NCBI GenBank assembly: GCA_030760725.1 | Contig: JASWHV010000016.1 | Location: 21,691,084 to 21,755,083, forward strand | DNA: 64,000 nucleotides | Direction: 5' to 3' | Origin: Neostapfia colusana | Lineage: Eukaryota; Streptophyta; Magnoliopsida; Poales; Poaceae | Shown here: positions 23,519 through 34,555 of the stretch, in pieces | Layout: each line of letters opens with the position of its first letter | Position numbering within the stretch: position 1 is the stretch's first letter | Made by a program: the position numbers and the translations under genes | The notes under the pieces: generated by a model | Database searches by the model: none | What the model was told of the DNA's origin: nothing | Seen by the model: the letters and a program-made list of their open reading frames with translations, nothing else

Positions 23519-24913
23519 GATTTTTTATTTTTAATACTGTATATAAATCATTTTATTATTAATAACATCTAGGATTTTTTAGCAAAATAGCCAGTCTGTC
23601 GTCCACGGGGTGGACGATTTATTCTCACTCAGTTTAAAAAGTTTCAGCAACTATTTATATACACTCATAAATATTCATTCTGTTAGACACATATTCCTTG
23701 ATTTATAAAAAAAGTCCTGATAGATCTACTCCACTTGAAATATAGTTAATTTATCCATCTACATAAAATATCTGAAATTCTACTTTATTCGACATACATA
23801 ACATATGTATATATACAATTTAATAATTGCAAAAATAATAGTAATAAAAAATTGAAATACGCATAATGTAATATAAATTATATTAAACACTAATATGTAC
23901 TATTATAGAAATATAAATACATAAACTAAAAACCGATGTTTAAAAAAATTAACAAAAAACTATATTTAAAATAGACTAAACATAAATTTAAACTAACCAA
24001 AATTCTTAAATTCAAATCAAACTAAACCTAAAATCCAAAATTATAACTAAACTTAACCTAAACTCCAAACCTAAAATCCAAAATTTTGAAACTAAAGTTT
24101 AACATATAAAGACCGAAACTAATCTAAAATCCAAAATTATAACTAAACTTAATCTAAACGTCTGAAACTAAACCTAATCAAAATAAGATAAAGTTTAAAA
24201 AAAGTTAAAACTAACCTAAACATAAATTCAAATGAATCTAAAATCCTAAATAGAAACTAAACTAGACTAAAATTAAAAGTCCAAAACTAGATCTTAAAAC
24301 CTAATTAAAACTAACATAAACTTATATTTAAACTAATCTAAATCTAGATTTTAACCTAACTAAATCCTAATACTAAATAAAAACTAAATTAAACACTTTT
24401 AAAATTAAAACTAAACAATGTTCAAACTAATATTTAAATCTAAATTATTTACAATGCATAAGTAATATAATTAATTTTAAAATCATAATTATATTTAAAA
24501 GATTATACATTCTACTTTTCTTTTTTTTTCTTTTTTCTTTTCTTCTTTTCTTCTCTTCCTCTTCTCTACCTATTCCTCTCCTCTCTTCTTTCTTTGTTTG
24601 GTTGGTTTGGGTGTGGGGAGAAGCCCCGGGGCGGCTGTGTTATATAACGCAGTCTGTCGTCCACGTCGTGGATGACAGGGCGACAGGACACGTCGGTCCA
24701 ATGGTTCCGTGATCGTTGGGCCGACGTGGCTGCCACGTGGTCCGGTGTCGTCCACGACGCGGACGACACCGTCCTGTCGTCCACTGGGTGGATGACAAGT
24801 TGTCCATGTGGACAAATTGTCCACCCCGTGGACGATTGGGTGACTATTTTTGAAAAAAATTTAGATGTTATTAATAATAAATGGTTTTTGCACAGTGCTA
24901 AAAATAAAAATTC
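23519..24913. mobile_element. Non-coding element with ~100-bp terminal inverted repeats (MULE-like)
   Basis: The left end 23519-23620 and the reverse complement of 24810-24913 align along almost their whole length. They share TTTATTTTTA, then TTATTATTAATAACATCTA, then CGTCCACGGGGTGGAC. Flanking 9-mers AAAAAACAG (23510-23518) and AAAAAAATG (24914-24922) agree at 7 of 9, compatible with a decayed 9-bp duplication of Mutator-like elements, though A-richness weakens that. The inside is AT-rich (23640-24480), then a pyrimidine tract (24510-24600), then repeats of TGTCGTCCAC (near 23597, 24653, 24776). No transposase. Lies about 0.5 kb upstream of the PHD gene. Confidence 0.65.
23930..24450. repeat. 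Degenerate ACTAAACCTAAAATCC-type array
   Basis: Low-complexity A/C/T-rich stretch inside the inverted-repeat element. Segments such as CTAAAATCCAAAATTATAAC recur at about 24028 and 24121. CCTAAA/ACTAAA words repeat throughout. It looks like an expanded, decayed tandem repeat. It is not a clean telomere repeat. Confidence 0.5.
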
Positions 24914-25179
24914 AAAAAAATGATTCCCATGGCCCATCCACATCCAACGATCTTTTTTTAGGAAAACCGATCCGCCAGCTCCGGACCAACTACTTCCCAC
25001 GCACGACTCGTCTCGAACATTCGGCACCGGAAAAATCTTTCCATCCATATCCCTGGTCCTCATCCCGAATTCACACGACCGCCGGCTGACGTGTTCGCGT
25101 GCGACTCAGGGGAGGCGCGCGGCCCCCACAGGGGTAAACTCGTAATCTTTCTATCCACGAACTGACTACGCCGCCACAT

Positions 25180-25188
25180 TTATATATA
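25180..25188 (+). promoter_or_regulatory. TATA box of the PHD-finger gene
   Basis: TTATATATA about 240 bp before the ATG at 25422, followed by a pyrimidine-rich leader with CpG-rich DNA from about 25320. Transcription would begin around 25210-25220. A CACGTG (25239-25244) falls in the presumed 5' UTR. Confidence 0.55.
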
Positions 25189-25421
25189 CGCGGTCCCGCC
25201 CCGATCCCCTCCGCTCGGATCCAAGCCACCCTCCTCACCCCACGTGATCTGAAATCCGTACGCGAAAAATCAAAACCCAAACCCAAATCTACTTCCCGCT
25301 CCCAGCGCTCTCCAAATTCCGCCCACTCCCACGCCCGCCCGTTCAGATTTCAATCCGCCGTCCCGGTGGCGTTTTCAAAACAAGATCGGATCTGTCTTCC
25401 CGGGGCAACCGGAACAGATCG

Positions 25422-28400
25422 ATGGCGGTGATTGGGCGGCCGCCGAAGCGGGCGCGGGTCACGGCGGAGCCGCGGCCGCTGGACATGCGGGCGTTCCCGG
25501 GCGACGGGGAGGGGATGGCGGTGGGCCGCGGCGGCGGGGCGTTCCGCGACCTGGTGCGCGCGTTCCTGTCGCGGTGCGCGGTGCCCTCGGGCGGCGCGTG
25601 GCGGGTGGGCCTCCGTGTCGGGGAGGAGGACGGGAAGGTGGCGGCGGCGGCCATGGAGGTCGTCGAGGAGGACGTGGCCCGGGCCGGGGCCGCGCGGGTC
25701 TACTGCGAGCACTGCACCGTCGCCGGTGAGTTGCTGACTGTGTCAGTCCGGCGTGATCTCTTTCCGATAGGAGGGCATGTACTTTCCTGTTATCGTGATC
25801 TCTTGGTCCGACTGCTCCTGCTACCCGGTTAAAACTCTTGGGATGTGAAAACAGGGGAGGGTTGATTCTGTTCGTATATGGAAACCTCTGCTCATATACA
25901 CTGCTCGGCTTCTGCCCTTTCTTTTTATATCTAAGCCATAATAGCCTAGTTGGCCTGATTGACATGAAGTTAATATGCAATTCATCCTTTCTAGATGTTG
26001 GAGCGAAACAAACATTGACACTTCTGGCCCGAACTTGCATTATCAAACGAGCTGAAGAGTCTCAACGTCGTTCGTTTTGTATTTGAACTGTTCATAGGCT
26101 GGAGCAGGCACCCTGTCTGTGGGAAGAGATACCACTTCATAATCCGGAATGAACATGGCATGCGGGACTACAAAACCTGCCGACACTGTGGGCTTATGGT
26201 CCAGTTTGAAACAGGGTGAGCTAATATGTTTAAAGCTAAAGTTATTATTGTTGTAACTACAGAAGTAAATATATGCAGAAAGAGTAGTCAATTATTCATC
26301 TTCATCATGTACTGATCAGGTGCCCGTCGTGCAAGCATGTGACCTCTTCTGACGATCCGAAAGATTGGGACTATAAGCAGTTGGATAATCAGCGTCATTT
26401 GCTGCATGGTGTTGTTCATGAAAATGGATTTGGTCACCTTGTCCGCATAAACGGCCGAGAGGGTGGCTCCAGTCTCTTAGCTGGATATGAAATCATGGAT
26501 TTCTGGGATCGGCTTTGCAAGTACCTTAGGGTCAGGTAAGATTAGTTTGGTATTATGGTGCCTTATTCCATGAGTACGAGTGGATGGACTGACCAATTAT
26601 AATGAACTCGAGCAATCATAGCAGCCAAAATGAGGCAAATTCTAATTAGAAATTACACTATTTCTCCAGTTATAATTATATGGCAAATATAACAGGAATA
26701 TATGGACATATTGGAAGAAGTTTCATTATCAGCGGAAACACGTGTCACAGGAATTTATTTACAAATATAAGGGAGTTTGGTGCTATGCATACCAGTACAT
26801 GAATCCTCCCGTCATGAAATAAAGTACTGTCCTTCAATAGCTGCCACCTTAAACCAATTGCAGCATTATTATATGAAATGAACCGAAATAAGTAACTAGT
26901 GTTGCAATTCCGGCGCTGAAACTACCTATGTTCTCTGTTCTTACTGAACAAGCTGATCTGCCCTGGCAGATCAATCTGTCTTCCCTGAAGACAGACCAGA
27001 GAACCAGAAAAACTGCGAGGGAGTAGATAGATCTGTTCTGTTTAGGGAAACAGAACAGCTGCAAGCTTGATTCAGCTTCTGCTCCTGCGCTGGACAGAGC
27101 AGAACGAAGAGAGAGTCACGCCAGGTTCTGTTCCAGCAGAACAGAACAGGGGAGATCAGGAGCTGCCGGCCTGTGTTTGGATCAGGGAGCTCAGAACAGG
27201 GGATAGGTAGGGGCGCAGCGGCTAGGGTAGCTAGCCTGGGCGGCGGCTGCTAAAGCAGGAGGGAGGTGGAGGATTTCTGCTTTATTGATCTCTCACAATT
27301 TGGGGTGTTTTTGGCTTGTATATATAGCCCCCCCTTACATCTGTTAAAAAAGGATCTTTTAATCTATCTCTAAGAAGATTAAACTCAAATTCCTTCTAGA
27401 AAGGGGTCGGCCTGGGCCAGGGCTGACCAGCCCACTTGGCCCAGTTCTGGCCGGCCTGGGCCAGGGAGGGGCCGGCCTGGGCCAGGGGCAGATCAGCCCA
27501 CAACTAGGGCATCATCTTTGGAAGGTACTTCGGGGAATGAATGCTGAGATGACATTCGAATTAACTTAATTGTGAACATCCATTCAAAATCTGATGTTTG
27601 TATGGCAACATGTCACTCATTCTGGAGGGTTAGGCACATTTCTAGGATGACAAACTTTTTATACGGGAAATCACAAAAATAAAAACACTTTGTACCTTAG
27701 ATTGTGTTTAAAAGCACAATGCTGTTTGTTTTTGAATTATGGGGGCAAGTTTGTCACACAATTTGTTTTTGTAATTAGATTAGATAGGCAGTCACACTAA
27801 CGTGTTGATGGTAATGGTTGCAGAAAGGTTTCTTTGATGGACGTCTCTAAGAAGTACGGAACTGACTACCGAGTCCTACATGCTGTTGCCATCGGTTGTT
27901 CATGGTATAGCCAGTGGGGATTCAAACTCAGCAGAGGGAGCTTTGGAATCACACCGGAAGAATACTGCAACGCTTTAGGCAGTCTTTCCTCAGTTCCATT
28001 ATCGCATTTCTTCCAGCACTCCAGATCGCCTCGAAACCGGTTACAAGATACCATATCATTCTATCAATCCCTTTCGATGCACCCTCTCACCACGATTGGC
28101 GAATTGTTCCTTTATATGCTGGAGCTTGCAAACAGCAAGAGTGTACATAGCCACTTTGGATCTATTCATAAAAAGGATCATTCATATGCCCATTCACAAG
28201 ACCCTTTGTGGCCTGATGAAGAAATAAAACGAGCAACAGATATTGCTTTGAAAGTTCTTCGTGCTGTTAGCACAAGGTGGGTGGCTAAGCGAACTCTAAA
28301 GGCAGCCATATCACATTCAATTGGTTCCCCACAGCTGGTTGATTACTGCCTCAAGACCCTTGGCTCCAGATCAATTGATGAAATGGTTATTGCGGTCAGA

Positions 28401-29296
28401 TGCAACAGTGAAGCAAATACAATTGAATACAGGTTGGTGGCTTAGACATCTGGCTATGCCTGACACTCGAGAATTGCGCTTGTTAACCAATTTTCTAACT
28501 CCTACTCCCCCCCTGCAGGCTTATGGATGAAACTATCCCAGCGCAGAATACATGCCTGCCGGCCTGGGAGCATCTTGTTCATGATATCAAGTTTTTGTCT
28601 GATATGCTCTTAAACCCACATTTGATGCATCCATACAAACCTGTAAATATCTATGAGGATGCCAAGAGATCAGCAATGATCCTTTTAGATTGCAAACAAT
28701 TTAAAAAGCATTATGACCTGGAAGAGGATTTCTTGCCTCGAAATTCATCCTTGTTGCACATTTGGTGCCAAATAGAGCTGCTGGACCAAGTAAAAGATCC
28801 ACCTTGCATCCCACCAGAGCTTCTAACTCTTTCACAAACTGCAACTGTAGCCGACCTGAAGGTAGAGGCTGCTAGAACATTCTGTGACATCTATCTGATG
28901 TTGCAGACGTTTGTAGCGAACCAACTTCTTGACTGTGGAACTGTAAGTAAGTCAACTCAAGTCAAGCTCTTATTTGGAACAAATGGAACTGTTCGTGTTC
29001 AAGGCAAGTGTGCTGGGGGTGAACGTCGGGTTGCTATTTACCAAATGGAAGGAGGTGTAGACAAATGGACAGTTGATTGCTCTTGTGGAGCTACGGACGA
29101 TGACGGTGAAAAAATGCTGTCTTGTGACTCCTGCCATGTATGGCAGCACACTAGATGCGTTGGGATTAGTGACTTTGATCAGGTGCCGAAGCGATATGTA
29201 TGTAAAGCATGTAAATTACTCCACAAGCCAAAGCGAAGTCAACCTACATTTAATTTTGGCCCTAATAAGAGGTGTAAAACTGACAGGTACCTTTAG
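25422..29296 (+). CDS. PHD-finger protein, MMD1/MS1-related (At1g33420-like), five exons
   Basis: Predicted 674-residue nuclear chromatin reader. Exons: 25422-25725, 26098-26215, 26320-26535, 27824-28432, 28519-29296. All junctions are GT-AG and the joined frame is open to the TAG (2025 nt). Residues about 95-150 hold CxxC pairs (YCEHC, TCRHC, CPSCKH), a split zinc-binding region conserved in this family. The middle (about 190-600) is the family-specific helical region. The PHD finger is at 601-648 with a C4HC3 pattern (CSC, CDSC, H, C, CKAC). A basic nuclear-type tail (KPKRSQP, NKRCK) follows. Arabidopsis relatives MMD1/DUET and MS1 act in meiosis and pollen/tapetum; the At1g33420 branch is less studied. 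The ATG starts a GC-rich exon 1 typical of grasses. No defect seen, so likely the one functional host gene here. Confidence 0.9.
26900..27502 (-). mobile_element. Solo LTR in intron 3 of the PHD gene
   Basis: A 603-bp insert bounded by TG and CA and flanked by perfect ACTAG duplications (26895-26899 and 27503-27507). Read on the - strand it starts TGTGGGCTGATC, has a TATATATAC box (+ about 27319-27327) and AATAAA-like signals, and ends GGAATTGCAACA. CCGGCCTGGGCCAGGG repeats occur near its 5' end. The size and TATA placement suit a small Ty1/copia LTR or a TRIM. No internal region is present, so a full element was lost by LTR recombination. Intact TSDs support one clean event. It is antisense to the host gene and enlarges intron 3 to 1288 bp. 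Confidence 0.85.
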
Positions 29297-30495
29297 CCAT
29301 GTAAGTGGGGATTTTTGAAGCCTCACATCAGGTGACATGTACGTATCTGTAACAATGAGTGAATATGTTAATGGCCACTAAATTACCATATCACAAGGGG
29401 CCTTAACAGCATGTCATAAGTTCTTGCATAGCCAGCTTTTGGTACCTTAGCATCAATTCATTTTACAACAACTGAAGGAAAAAATAGACATGTTTAAAAC
29501 CTGTTATATATCTTGAGTGAGCTACAATATAACTACAGCAAAAAACCCCCATCAATTTGATAGTAAGTACTGAATAACTGTAAGGACACAGCAAACAATT
29601 ATCAAACATCACAACAAATCCAATGCTATGCTTGAATAAACTACCATAACAGGCAACAGCACCAGTCATCAGATAGGGACCACTATACACATGCCATGTT
29701 CCTGCTCTGATTGGATCCATGAATTATGAGGGACCTTACCAGCATGTGACAAGTTCTTGTGCAGCCGGATCTTGAATCATGATTCCTTGGGATCTTGTTT
29801 CAAACTGCAATTGATATGCCATCAAGATTAGTTCCACATCAGTTTATCAAACAATTTTGAGAGCAAATATCTTTTACATTAAGCTGCAACAAAACTATAT
29901 CATCAGCTGCAATGAGTTTGACACAACAATGAACAATAGCAGGCTTAAATCAAACTTTCTGGTTCTGCAATTCTTTCAGTTACTAATAAAAACAAAGGCA
30001 CAGGGTAGGGAATGCTGATCCATAAATTCATATCACAGGGCATGATATAATTTAAAAAGGGAACTATACCTACAGCCGCTGAGCAGTAGTAATAATGTCA
30101 AACTGTGTATTATCCTTCTAGGCTCGACTTGTAGAATAAAAAGAGTGTAACATAAAACACATAAATTAGACAAACATATTCAGGTACAACTTCATCTGCT
30201 GTAGGTTACAGCAAACATTGTCCAGGATTAATCAGCATCACATCAGAAACAGAATGTCATGTGAGCGCTGCAGTGCAGACTTCATGGACAGCATGTGTGC
30301 CCCATTACTGGCAACCAAACGGCCACAGAATGAGCTGCTTCAATCAGAATCCTAAGGTTCTTGAATACTTGGCCTTATATCATTTTGCTTAGGTTACTTA
30401 GGAACATGCTGAAGAAAGATCCAAGTACTAGAGCTGATGCCATGCGATTTTGGCATTATCTCATGTTGCATAGGTTATTTAGCGAAGGCAATACA
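29297..30495. other. 3' flank of the PHD gene, intergenic
   Basis: Begins with the gene's probable 3' UTR. AATAAA at 29635-29640 is one possible polyadenylation signal. A 45-bp direct repeat (CAGCATGTSA.AAGTTCTTG...) occurs at about 29403 and 29738. Near 30395-30480 a short open frame resembles the end of a protein kinase domain only vaguely. No other gene seen. Confidence 0.4.
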
Positions 30496-30497
30496 TA

Positions 30498-30931
30498 CTC
30501 CCTCCGATCTTTTTTTGTTGATGCTGGTTATTTGGGAAAGCTAATTCATACTTCCTCCAATCTTTCTTTTGTTGACTCTGCTTACGTAGGATAGCTAATA
30601 CATACTGCCTCCAATATTTTTTTTACCTCTGCTTAGCTAAAATTTGAACTCCGCCTATGCCTTTCTAGGTATAGCCGGTCCCAAGCCCGGGTAAAGGAGG
30701 AGGGTTGTGATAGGCTTGGCGCGCCAGCATCAAAACCAGCCATTCGTATGGATTCATATCTAGCCTACCTCAACGTGCTTGAGACAAAGGCTTTGTTATT
30801 GTTGTTGTTAGCTAAAATTTGAGCTAAGCAACATCAACAGAAGAAGAATGGCGGGGGTAATGTGTAGTTTCTTTATCTTACATGGTCCATATGTAAATTT
30901 AAATTTTCATGGCCAAATTGTAGGGAGGGAG
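30498..30931. mobile_element. Stowaway-like MITE with TA duplication
   Basis: Left end CTCCCTCCGATC, right end reverse complement CTCCCTCCCTACAATTTGG, both flanked by TA (30496-30497 and 30932-30933), the signature of Tc1/mariner-derived Stowaway MITEs. The left half is a decayed triplicate of about 55-bp units each beginning AATWCATACTNCCTCC (30491, 30541, 30597). A SINE-like insert occupies 30648-30807, so the MITE itself is about 260 bp. Confidence 0.72.
30648..30807 (+). mobile_element. SINE-like retroposon with 15-bp target duplication
   Basis: 160 bp flanked by exact copies of TTAGCTAAAATTTGA (30633-30647 and 30808-30822). The body carries GGTCCCAAGCCCGGG, resembling a pol III B box, and ends with the trinucleotide-type tail TTGTTATTGTTGTTG, as in plant SINEs that borrow the 3' end of RTE-clade LINEs. 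The body also recalls the 5' portion of plant RTE-type LINEs, so an internally deleted LINE is an alternative. Confidence 0.75.
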
Positions 30932-30933
30932 TA

Positions 30934-32590
30934 GGGACCATCCCTACTGCATGTGTCAAAAAAAGGAGAAACTGCTTTGCCCTTTGAGACTTAACATACA
31001 CTAATATGAGATTGTTCTCCATGGCTCAATTAAACTACAACTTTTGCAAATCCACATACAAAATGTACTCCAGGAGACGCTGGAGTTCAGATCAAACTGC
31101 AACATCAATAACAATGAAATGAAAGCTAGATACACCTTAGACAGTATCAACAATGACAGTTGACAAACAAACCCAGGATTTGGTTGATCAATTCAATTGA
31201 TTGTGTGAAGGTCATTTAATGGCAAAACTTACATGGATAATAAAGAATAGTGTGACACATTATTTGGAATATAGGTAGATCTTCAGATAATATACTTTGC
31301 TGTTGATGCTCTAAAGGTTAAAGATCATCAGAAAATAGGAAGCCTCACAGGAAAGAAATCATCAATGATGTAGTAAATCATAAGGCCTGATTCCTCATGC
31401 ACTGCTAAGACTAAACAACATTGGAAACGAATCTAACTAGGAACTTCCAAAAGTATCTTCATGAGTAACATTTAGTGAAACTGAAAATATCTTCATAAAT
31501 ATGGATCCAGTAAAATTTCACAAAAACTTAAGCATTTACTGTGGGGAGGATGTGCTGCAACTTTTGTATCAAAGATATATAGATGAACAGGGGAGTACAT
31601 AAAAACTTTCAAGCGAGCACACTAGCTGTGAAGATCCAAGCACTAAACTCTTCACTAAAAAATTCAAGAAGAGTGCATACATCGAGGTGTGCAACAGAAA
31701 AGAAATGACTAAATAATGAAATAAGCTTTAAGACCTGCTTAACCACTACAAAGTAATTTATAACATATAGATAGCATCCCCAGCTACAATCTATCAGTAG
31801 TTGGTACTACACTGGCTACTCAAAGAATACTAAAACATACACTGCATAACACCATCCACAAGACCACGCTGCACCGTGACACGTTTACCCATGCTCTCAG
31901 GACTGAAACCATAGCATGCTGGGATATCACTTGACCTTATATCCCAGGCGCAAATGTTCACTATGAATAGCAAACACACTTCGTAGTGAACATCCAAGAG
32001 TTAAAAGAATGATGAAGATGAAAACTTACACCTAATTTGAAATATATAGATAGCATCCCTAACTACAATCCTATGGAAGTCTTGCCATAAGGGGCTACTC
32101 ACAGAATACGAAAGCAGGGCAACAGTTAAAGAATTCACAAAAACATGCTATGCTAAATTGTTAAACGAAATTTTGAGCAAGCATCTCAAAATCAGGGTCG
32201 ACCTATATCTCAGGCTCCCATTTCTAATCCTGATGAGAGCACTGAATAAGGCCTAGTAACGAGCTAGAAGTGCATTGCCGAGTAAATTAACACAGCCACA
32301 TTTGGGTGGATTCAATACATCCACTTGCTACAAGCAACTCCTATATATACTTCTCACAGAAAGGCGCACTAAAGCATCGCAATTAACATACTAAACCCGA
32401 TAATCTCGCCAACTATTATTAATTCTCAGGAGGCGCAATTCGCGCGCGCAGGCTAGAACAAGAACGAGCCATAAGCAGAGCGGAGAGCAGGCTCCGGGAA
32501 TGCTAATCCCGGAATCACACCAAATCGCACTAGTCCGCGTCGATTCCTACGTCACTTAATAGCTCAATCTGCGCACCAGATCAACGACCC
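30934..32590. other. Intergenic, no gene recognised
   Basis: AT-rich, low-copy-looking DNA without a convincing ORF. Two related segments (TATAGATAGCATCCCYARCTACAATC) at about 31767 and 32047 form a 280-bp-spaced direct repeat. If the island at 32590-32790 is a 5' exon of a - strand transcript, this stretch would be its intronic and downstream region. Confidence 0.35.
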
Positions 32591-32790
32591 TAGCTACGCT
32601 CCCGCGAGGCAGGAAGGGGACGACAGAGAAGTCCGGAAGACATCAACCTTAATCCGTTGAGGCTTCCGTCCTCGACGACGGAGAAGAGGAGCGCAACGAT
32701 GAACCCGCGACGCGCCGCTCATATGCACGAGGGTTTTGCCCTTCATCTCATCCTCCGCAGAGGTGGGAAATCGAAATAGGTTTTTGCTCT
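32590..32790 (-). other. GC-rich exon/5' UTR-like island on the - strand
   Basis: Sharp rise in GC amid AT-rich DNA. On the - strand it has pyrimidine-rich leader-like sequence, an ATG at about 32743 opening a 50-odd-codon Arg-rich frame, and CGTCGTCGAGG-type codons typical of grass first exons. No domain is recognised and no downstream exons could be established. Could be a gene remnant, an lncRNA promoter or a coincidence. Confidence 0.25.
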
Positions 32791-33628
32791 TGCGCTGATG
32801 TTTCTTTCCTTGTTTTATTCATAAAGTAGAAGAAGGTTGCGCTGATAATCTAGCGTTGGCTCTGCTATCAGGGCCCCCAAACCAGCGACGGTACTGGAGA
32901 CAGGGAGCGCCCGCGCGTTTGGTTCATCATTAATGAAAATCTGATTCATAGTTACGAGTTCTTGAAAAATTGTTATGCGCTAGGAGAAAAAAAAAGAAAA
33001 CGTCTTCGATATGTGGTGGATATTTTTTCCAATAGTTAGATAAGAAATATGAAGTATTTAGAGTGACAAGATATCCTTGTTTCTACAGGAACAATCTATA
33101 AACTTTTAAGGATCCATTGGATTCAGTAGATTCAATGACAAGAATATGAAATCACAACTAATGGTCCATTTTTTTGGCTTTATAGACCAGATTCTTACCA
33201 ACATTTTGCTAAAGATCCTGATGTCACATAGTACCATGCCTGATTTAAAATTGTATGCACTCGTTCTCCTCTAAAAAATAGTATCTCGAGCTTGTTCTTT
33301 TATATCCTACTCTATAATATCCTGAGTTTACTCTTCTTTATCTTCTATATTACTAAAAAGTGTTGACCAGCACTACAACTTATAAAGAGATGAATAATGT
33401 TACTCTCTAATTATAAAGTAATATTGCTCAATAGCCTAAGCCACACCACATGACAAGTGTTGCATCAAAGATGAGCTACAGCTATATGCCAATGGCATAG
33501 GCCCTTTTACATATAACTAGAAAATGAGAGAGCATAAAGGCACACTTTTAGAAGATTAAGAGAGATCTTCACATGAGTGTTTAGATCCTTTTTTGTTTGC
33601 ACTAGGGACTCTGAAAATCTATTTGTCG
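32791..33628. other. Intergenic, nothing recognised
   Basis: Mostly AT-rich. No coding region, inverted repeat or known transposon end seen. Confidence 0.45.
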
Positions 33629-34555
33629 GTGTATTGGGAACGAATGTTCTCACGAACTCTCATTAAGTGGTGACGGCGCGTGAGCCCCCACGATCACAAA
33701 AGCCGTAGAAGATGAAGACGGGCCCACATGTTGGGTCATGAAGGGGTCAAAAAGGTCAAGCGACGAGGTCAAGGCCCTAGTAGGCAAGGTCGGGCAAAGG
33801 GATAGTCCTCCCCTCGACCTTGTATGTTGTCACATCTCCCGATCTGACCAGCATAGGTTGTGGCTTGCCTAGTTATGGCGCACAACCCACACTGCATGCA
33901 GACGTAGGGTCTTGAGGAATGTAATCATGATGGGTTAGGAAGCATCGGACAACTCCACCACACCCTCAAGTAGAGGCTCGACGTGATTGGCGGAGAAAGG
34001 GCACAGTTCTGTCATGCACATGGGCAGTGCCCAGACAGAAAAATTGGTGGGACAACACGCTCCCACTAGCCCAAGCGTATGGGGAACTGGCGAACCATGC
34101 CTACCAATGCACCAGGCATAACAAGAGGTCAAACCGTGGGGCCCACCATGGGCCCCGCTTCTCTCTAACTGCCTTCAATGCAAAGAGAATGGGCACCCAT
34201 GCGTGTGCCTAGCAAGCGTCGAAAGACGTCCCGGCGTGATGGTTCTGTCGGGTCTCTTGAAAACGACCCAACCTCGACAAATAAAAAAACAACCACAGTT
34301 ATTACCCTCTAGCTAAAATGGTCGCCCATTGTAATGGCCTCCCTTAGACTATAAAATGGGTAGCTCTAGGACCGGAAACTGGTGCCCTAGAATGACAATA
34401 GCAACCAGAAGGGCATGCACATTCTTTATAACACAATCCTCTCAACACAACCACCAAGCAGGACGTAGCGCTATTAGCCTCTGGGTGGCCACCGTGCATC
34501 ATTCTTGCTCCCAATAACTTAATCACTCCCCTAGGAACGGAAGTTAGCTGGTTAC
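33629..34555 (+). repeat. Decayed LTR-like sequence
   Basis: Starts near TGTCGGTGTATTGGG and contains a TATAAAATGGG box (about 34349). It then has CAATCCTCTCAACAC and AGGACGTAGCGCTATTAG, which parallel the post-TATA part of the Tat LTRs at 21776-21930 and 57908-58110. The ends are not certain, and it is cut on the right by the copia LTR at 34556. Confidence 0.4.

Noticed and set aside
23930..24450. Possible interstitial telomere repeat (CCTAAA words)
   Set aside because: Units are irregular (ACTAAA, CCTAAAAT, CTTAAC) with no run of exact CCCTAAA. Better described as a decayed AT-rich tandem repeat.
24650..24840. Repeated short inverted words (GTCGTCCACG / CGTGGACGAC) that could suggest a CRISPR-like or origin array
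   Set aside because: The genome is eukaryotic, spacing is irregular, and the words belong to the subterminal part of a TIR element.
30395..30480. Short frame resembling the end of a protein kinase domain (RNMLKKDPSTRADA)
   Set aside because: Only about 15 residues look familiar, with no upstream kinase motifs on either strand. Too short to call a gene fragment.
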